Shown one piece after another: positions 60,501 through 64,000 of a DNA stretch of 64,000 bases; position 1 is the stretch's first letter; each line of letters starts with the position of its first letter. The DNA is from Thiomicrorhabdus sp. 6S3-12 (GTDB taxonomy: Bacteria > Pseudomonadota > Gammaproteobacteria > Thiomicrospirales > Thiomicrospiraceae): NCBI RefSeq assembly GCF_017571475.1, contig NZ_JAGETW010000001.1, positions 372,001 to 436,000 of the forward strand. The letters run 5' to 3'. Both the position numbers and the translations under genes were made by a program. The notes beneath the pieces were generated by a model. The model did no database searches. It had not been told where the DNA came from and worked only from the letters and a program-made list of their open reading frames with translations.

Positions 60501-61127
60501 TTGCTACCTCCAGAGATATTGATTCCTTTCATTGTCGCTTCGGCCCTGCTCAGTATCGCGCCCGGCCCCGACAACCTGTATGTCCTGACTCAGTCCGCGC
60601 TTTCCGGGGCGAAAAACGGCTTAATCATTACCCTTGGACTCTGTACCGGGCTGATCGTGCATACCACTCTGGTTGCCATCGGCGTGGCGGCGCTGATACA
60701 AGCCTCGCCCACCGCCTTTACGTTATTAAAAATTATCGGTGCGCTCTACCTTCTCTATCTCGCGTGGCAGATCCTCTCCTCTCCGGCCGCCAGACTCTCC
60801 GGCGGCAAAACGCAGTCGTTAACGCCGTTTCAACTGTACCGCCGCGGCATATTAATGAATATTTCCAACCCGAAAATTCTGGTCTTCTTTCTCGCCTTTC
60901 TGCCGCAGTTCGCCTTGCCGCAAAACGGGCCGCTTATGCCGCAACTCTTTCAGCTCGGCGCGCTGTTTATTGTGGTCGGATTTATTATTTTCAGCGTCAT
61001 TGCATTCTTATCCGGAAGACTGGGAGACTGGCTCAAACACTCCCCCAGAGCGCAGCTTTATTTGCACCGTATCGCCGGCGCGGTATTTATCGCTCTGGCG
61101 ATTAATCTTCTCGCCGCTCAGGTATAG
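60501..61127 (+). CDS. LysE/RhtB family amino-acid exporter
   Basis: A 208-aa membrane protein with about six helices. It starts at TTG (60501) with AAAGG upstream. PFIVASALLSIAPGPDNLYVLTQSALSGAKNG near residue 8 carries the family's PGP motif, and NISNPKILVFFLAFLPQF near 118 the second conserved segment. Exports neutral or hydrophilic amino acids in known members. Divergent from the SMP-30-like gene. Confidence 0.92.
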   Translation: MLPPEILIPFIVASALLSIAPGPDNLYVLTQSALSGAKNGLIITLGLCTGLIVHTTLVAIGVAALIQASPTAFTLLKIIGALYLLYLAWQILSSPAARLSGGKTQSLTPFQLYRRGILMNISNPKILVFFLAFLPQFALPQNGPLMPQLFQLGALFIVVGFIIFSVIAFLSGRLGDWLKHSPRAQLYLHRIAGAVFIALAINLLAAQV

Positions 61128-61217
61128 CTTCTTCAAGCGGCTATCAGCAAAGTGCTTTGTCATTGAATTTGCAATAAAATGCCACTAACCCAACACTTTA
61201 AATCAGGAGAGTGACAA

Positions 61218-61775
61218 ATGGTCAGCTTAACAACCCCGGTCTGTGAATTCGGCAAAGACGCCATCGACTTTAACCTGCCCGGCGTAGACGGTCAGAACTG
61301 GACACTGGAAAAAGCCAAAGGAGAAAACGGTCTGCTGGTGATGTTTATCTGCAACCACTGTCCGTATGTCAAAGCGATTCATAAACGACTGGTCGAAGAC
61401 ACCCGCATCCTGCGCGATGAATACGGCGTTAACTCGATCGCCATTATGTCCAATGATCCGAACGAATACGCCGAAGACTCTTTCGAGAATATGAAAAAAG
61501 TCGCCGAGCAGTGGGATTTTCCTTTTCCTTATGTGATTGACGAAACTCAGGAAATCGCCAAAGCCTACGGCGCGGTGTGCACACCGGATTTCTTCGGCTA
61601 TAACGCCGAGTTGAAACTGCAGTATCGCGGACGCCTGGACGAATCGCGTAAAGAGACGGCACCGGAAGGCGTACGCCGCGATCTTCTGGAAGCCATGAAA
61701 CAAGTTTCCCAGAGCGGACAAGGCCCGCTGGAACAGATTCCATCTATGGGCTGTTCGATTAAGTGGAAGAAATAA
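61218..61775 (+). CDS. Thioredoxin-fold protein (AhpC/TSA-like) with CNHCPYVK motif
   Basis: A 185-aa thioredoxin-fold protein. The segment MFICNHCPYVKAIHKRLVEDT near residue 37 contains a CxxC pair typical of a widely distributed thioredoxin-family group. DLPGV-type start and VCTPDFFGYNAELKLQYRGRLDESR near residue 114 match that group. Probably a cytoplasmic thiol reductase or peroxiredoxin-like enzyme; no signal peptide. GGAG lies before the ATG. Confidence 0.9.
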   Translation: MVSLTTPVCEFGKDAIDFNLPGVDGQNWTLEKAKGENGLLVMFICNHCPYVKAIHKRLVEDTRILRDEYGVNSIAIMSNDPNEYAEDSFENMKKVAEQWDFPFPYVIDETQEIAKAYGAVCTPDFFGYNAELKLQYRGRLDESRKETAPEGVRRDLLEAMKQVSQSGQGPLEQIPSMGCSIKWKK

Positions 61776-61825
61776 AGCTTGTTTTCTAGTTCTTTTAGCA
61801 GTTCGGCTAATATATTCTTTATAGA

Positions 61826-62665
61826 TTAGTCGAGCTCTCTAATTAATTCTTCAAAAGACTCCACAGAAATTTGCTCTCCTAATTCCGCTCTAATCCGGTA
61901 AAGCTTTACATTAGATTTTCGAAAAATTGAATCTTTCATTTCATCTCTTTCTTTAGCTTTTTCATTGTCATGAAAAACACTATCCAATTCAAAAAATTTA
62001 ATTGGAAAATATTCTTTTGCTGGATCAAAGATAACGCAATCAACCATTCCTCTAAAAAAATATTCTCTTTCATTTAAACTCAATTCATTTTTAATTAAAT
62101 TGAAATCTAGAATCGCATTTAAAGCCACATTTGGATAAGGGAAAAATGATGGAAACACATTTTTTACCGCTTGAAAAAAATTTTTCTCTTGTTGCGACTT
62201 GAACAGCTTAATTACTTTTGAAGTATCTGTAACAGTAGTTGACGTTTGTTTAATATTTGCCAAACCATCGTTATAGTAATTCTGTTTGCGAGCCCGAGTC
62301 ATTATCTTCTTAGCCAACTCAAGCCTATGCTGGTGTTCTTTAGCTAGATCCACCGCCAACTCAAAATTTAAATTCAGTAAAGCTTCTAGTCTTGCTATCA
62401 AAACATTATCGGCAAATTCTTGATTAAAAGGATTTCCTTGAATCACCACTAGTTGTGATGGCCATTTGAGCAATACTTCTTTCTCTTCATCAGTTTTTGT
62501 ATTAATGTCATTAATAAATTGTTCTTCAAAAACTTTAATTGCTTGAGCTATTAAAGGGTCTGAAGTTGTCATAACTTCTTTAGAGTTTTGATACATGAGT
62601 TCAGCAAACGCCTCCCAGTCTTTATCAAAGACCAAACCATACAAATATTCTCTATCCAACATCAT
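61826..62665 (-). CDS. DUF2726-domain protein, AT-rich, probably acquired
   Basis: A 279-aa protein. The N-terminal 150 residues are helical and unrecognised. The C-terminal part from about residue 160 resembles DUF2726, a PD-(D/E)xK nuclease-like domain: EKNFFQAVKNVFPSFFPYPNV, then MVDCVIFDPAKEYFPIKFFELDSV and RDEMKDSIFRKSNVKLYRIRAE. The gene and its flanks (about 61776-62730) are clearly more AT-rich than neighbours and rich in AAA, TTA and AAT codons, so lateral transfer is likely. DUF2726 proteins often accompany DNA-processing functions, but none is shown here. Confidence 0.75.
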   Translation of the reverse strand: MMLDREYLYGLVFDKDWEAFAELMYQNSKEVMTTSDPLIAQAIKVFEEQFINDINTKTDEEKEVLLKWPSQLVVIQGNPFNQEFADNVLIARLEALLNLNFELAVDLAKEHQHRLELAKKIMTRARKQNYYNDGLANIKQTSTTVTDTSKVIKLFKSQQEKNFFQAVKNVFPSFFPYPNVALNAILDFNLIKNELSLNEREYFFRGMVDCVIFDPAKEYFPIKFFELDSVFHDNEKAKERDEMKDSIFRKSNVKLYRIRAELGEQISVESFEELIRELD

Positions 62666-62855
62666 TAAACCTTTTTAAGACAAACACGAATAATATACAT
62701 CATATAAATTACTGCATTATGTACTAGTCCAATAAACGCAGAACCTGGTTGGAGCAAAGTAGAAAGTTAATAAAAGAACGAGTGCAATAACGAACCTCTA
62801 TCGGCATCAAAATTTCAGAAAAACGACTTATAACGCCCATTAAACCTACTTGTGC

Positions 62856-62866
62856 GACAATTTGTC
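62856..62866. promoter_or_regulatory. Palindrome upstream of the TonB-receptor gene
   Basis: GACAA-T-TTGTC is a perfect 11-bp dyad, followed 24 bp later by a possible -10 element TACAAT (62891-62896). It could be an operator for a metal-responsive repressor, but it does not match a consensus I can name. Confidence 0.4.
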
Positions 62867-62930
62867 ACAGGCAATTTTGCTCGTCTCCCGGTACAATTCC
62901 GCCATCTGATTAAACTTACCGAAAAAAGAC

Positions 62931-64000
62931 GATGAAAAAAAAGTTACTCGCTTCCCTGATTCCTTCTTTAATGGCGACTTCGGCCTTTGCTGCGCAGGAT
63001 CTGCCGGCAATCACCGTTGTTGAATCCTCAGAAAATTCTGAAATCAACCAGAGCAATATTTCCAAAGAAGCCATTCAATCCGGCATCAGTTCCAGCAGTG
63101 ACCTGACTGATATTCTGAGCGAATCGCCAAGCGTTTCGGTCAATCAGGCCGGCGGTATCTCTGGCTTCCCGGTCATCCGCGGCATTGCCGACAACCGCTT
63201 GAACGTTCAGTTAGACGGTATGCAGCTTGTCGCTTCGTGCCCAAACCATATGAACACGCCTCTGTCTTATGTCTCTCCGACACAGGCGGAATCGATTGAA
63301 ATCTATCCGGGAATCACCCCGGCCAGCGTCGGCGGCGACAGCATCGGCGGAAGTATTCTGGTCAAAACCGAAGACCCGGTATTCGCTCCGGCCGGCGAAC
63401 AGATCACCCAGGGTGAATATGGCGGTTATTTGCGCAGTAATGGTCAGGCGAAAGGCGCAAACCTGACTGTAACCACCGCCAGCGACAAACTGAATCTGAC
63501 CTACAAAGGCTCTTACGCGGAGTCGGGCAACTACGATGCGGCGAGTGATTTCAAAACTTTCACGACCACAACCAACCCGGCTGCCGGCACCCTTTTCACA
63601 TCCGGCACCGAGGGCTCAACAACCGATAAAGACGAAGTCGCCGGAACGGCCTACAAAGTCATGAACCACAAATTCAGCATGGCCTATAAAGGCGATGACA
63701 GCCTGTTGACCGCAAGTGTTACCAAACAAAACACGCCTTATGAGCAGTATCCTAACCAGCGTATGGATATGACGGCCAACGATAGCACCAAACTCAATGT
63801 CTCTTTCGACAAATCCCTGAACTGGGGTGAAGTTCATTTGCAAGCCTATAACGAACAGGTCGATCACGAGATGGCGTTTATGGATTATAAAATCCAGACC
63901 CAGATGCCGATGGTGACGGAAAGCACGACTAACGGTTTCAAACTGTCTGCCGACCTGCCTTTAAGCGCAAGCAGCGACCTGATTGTCGGTACCGAAATCC
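62931..64000 (+). CDS. TonB-dependent receptor (OprC/NosA-like), start out of frame, C-terminus outside window
   Basis: N-terminal third of a TonB-dependent outer-membrane receptor. A signal peptide (KLLASLIPSLMATSAFA) is followed by a plug domain: ITVVESSENSE, LTDILSESPSVSVNQAGGISGFPVIRGIADNRLNVQLDGMQL and SIEIYPGITPASVGGDSIGGSILVKT. The frame is open from 62935 to the right edge. The only suitable ATG (62931) is followed by nine A; read from there the frame stops after 30 codons at 63021, while eight A would put it in frame. Residues CPNHM (about 103) and HEM (about 312) match the CxxxM and HxM copper ligands described for OprC. Either a phase-variable OFF state or a sequence error. Confidence 0.85.

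Noticed and set aside
60296-60574. 93-residue N-terminal extension of the SMP-30-like protein
   Set aside because: Overlaps the divergent LysE gene; the ATG at 60295 yields a proper signal peptide and has GGAGAG upstream.

Overview
The window looks like the chromosome of a chemolithoautotrophic, sulfur- or hydrogen-oxidising gammaproteobacterium of the Hydrogenovibrio/Thiomicrospira group. The main reason is a complete set of three RuBisCOs within 24 kb: a carboxysomal form IAc enzyme leading into csoS2, a non-carboxysomal form IAq enzyme with its own CbbQ/CbbO, and a form II enzyme (CbbM) with a second CbbQ/CbbO. Two LysR-type CbbR regulators lie between the last two. This assignment rests on gene content and order; no database search was run.

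Layout. Positions 1-3.9 kb: start of the alpha-carboxysome operon on the minus strand (cbbL, cbbS, csoS2; csoS2 runs off the left edge). 4.2-10.6 kb: minus-strand genes for a DUF454 membrane protein, a VIT-family metal transporter, trpD/trpG/trpE, a 43-aa ORF, phosphoglycolate phosphatase and ribulose-phosphate epimerase. 10.7-13.8 kb: psiE-like, purC and bioD on plus, facing a beta-carbonic anhydrase and a small membrane protein on minus. 14-28 kb: cbbM-cbbQ-cbbO plus an unknown gene on minus, two cbbR genes, then cbbL-cbbS-cbbQ-cbbO plus a different unknown gene on plus. 28-36 kb: signal transduction (hybrid histidine kinase, HD-GYP response regulator, multi-HAMP chemoreceptor). 36.4-44 kb: the rest of the Calvin/glycolytic block on minus, transcribed tkt-gap-pgk-pyk-fba. 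44-49 kb: RND efflux pump and adaptor, then a secreted haem protein. 49.8-53.8 kb: a four-gene ABC transporter/LolA-like/outer-membrane barrel operon. 53.8-61.8 kb: housekeeping and transport genes (SMR, CPA1 antiporter, cca, NDUFA9-like, YcgL, SOD, SMP-30-like, LysE-like, thioredoxin-fold). 61.8-64 kb: an AT-rich DUF2726 gene and the start of a TonB-dependent receptor.

How it works together. Three RuBisCOs with different CO2/O2 properties, two cognate RuBisCO activases of the CbbQO type, a carbonic anhydrase, phosphoglycolate phosphatase (salvage of the oxygenase product), rpe, tkt, gap, pgk and fba provide much of the CO2-fixation pathway. The cbbM upstream region carries a perfect FNR-type dyad (TTGAT-N4-ATCAA), and the cbbL-1 upstream region a perfect 7-bp inverted repeat with an 11-nt spacer. 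Both suggest separate control of the RuBisCOs by oxygen and by CbbR.

Most unusual signals: (i) two collinear intercistronic structures in the tkt-gap-pgk operon whose stems differ by compensatory base changes; (ii) a nine-A tract directly after the start codon of a TonB-dependent receptor that puts its start out of frame, suggesting phase variation; (iii) the FNR-like dyad upstream of form II RuBisCO; (iv) unrelated unknown genes closing the two cbbQO modules; (v) two in-frame slippery heptamers in csoS2. No tRNA, rRNA, CRISPR array or insertion sequence was recognised.
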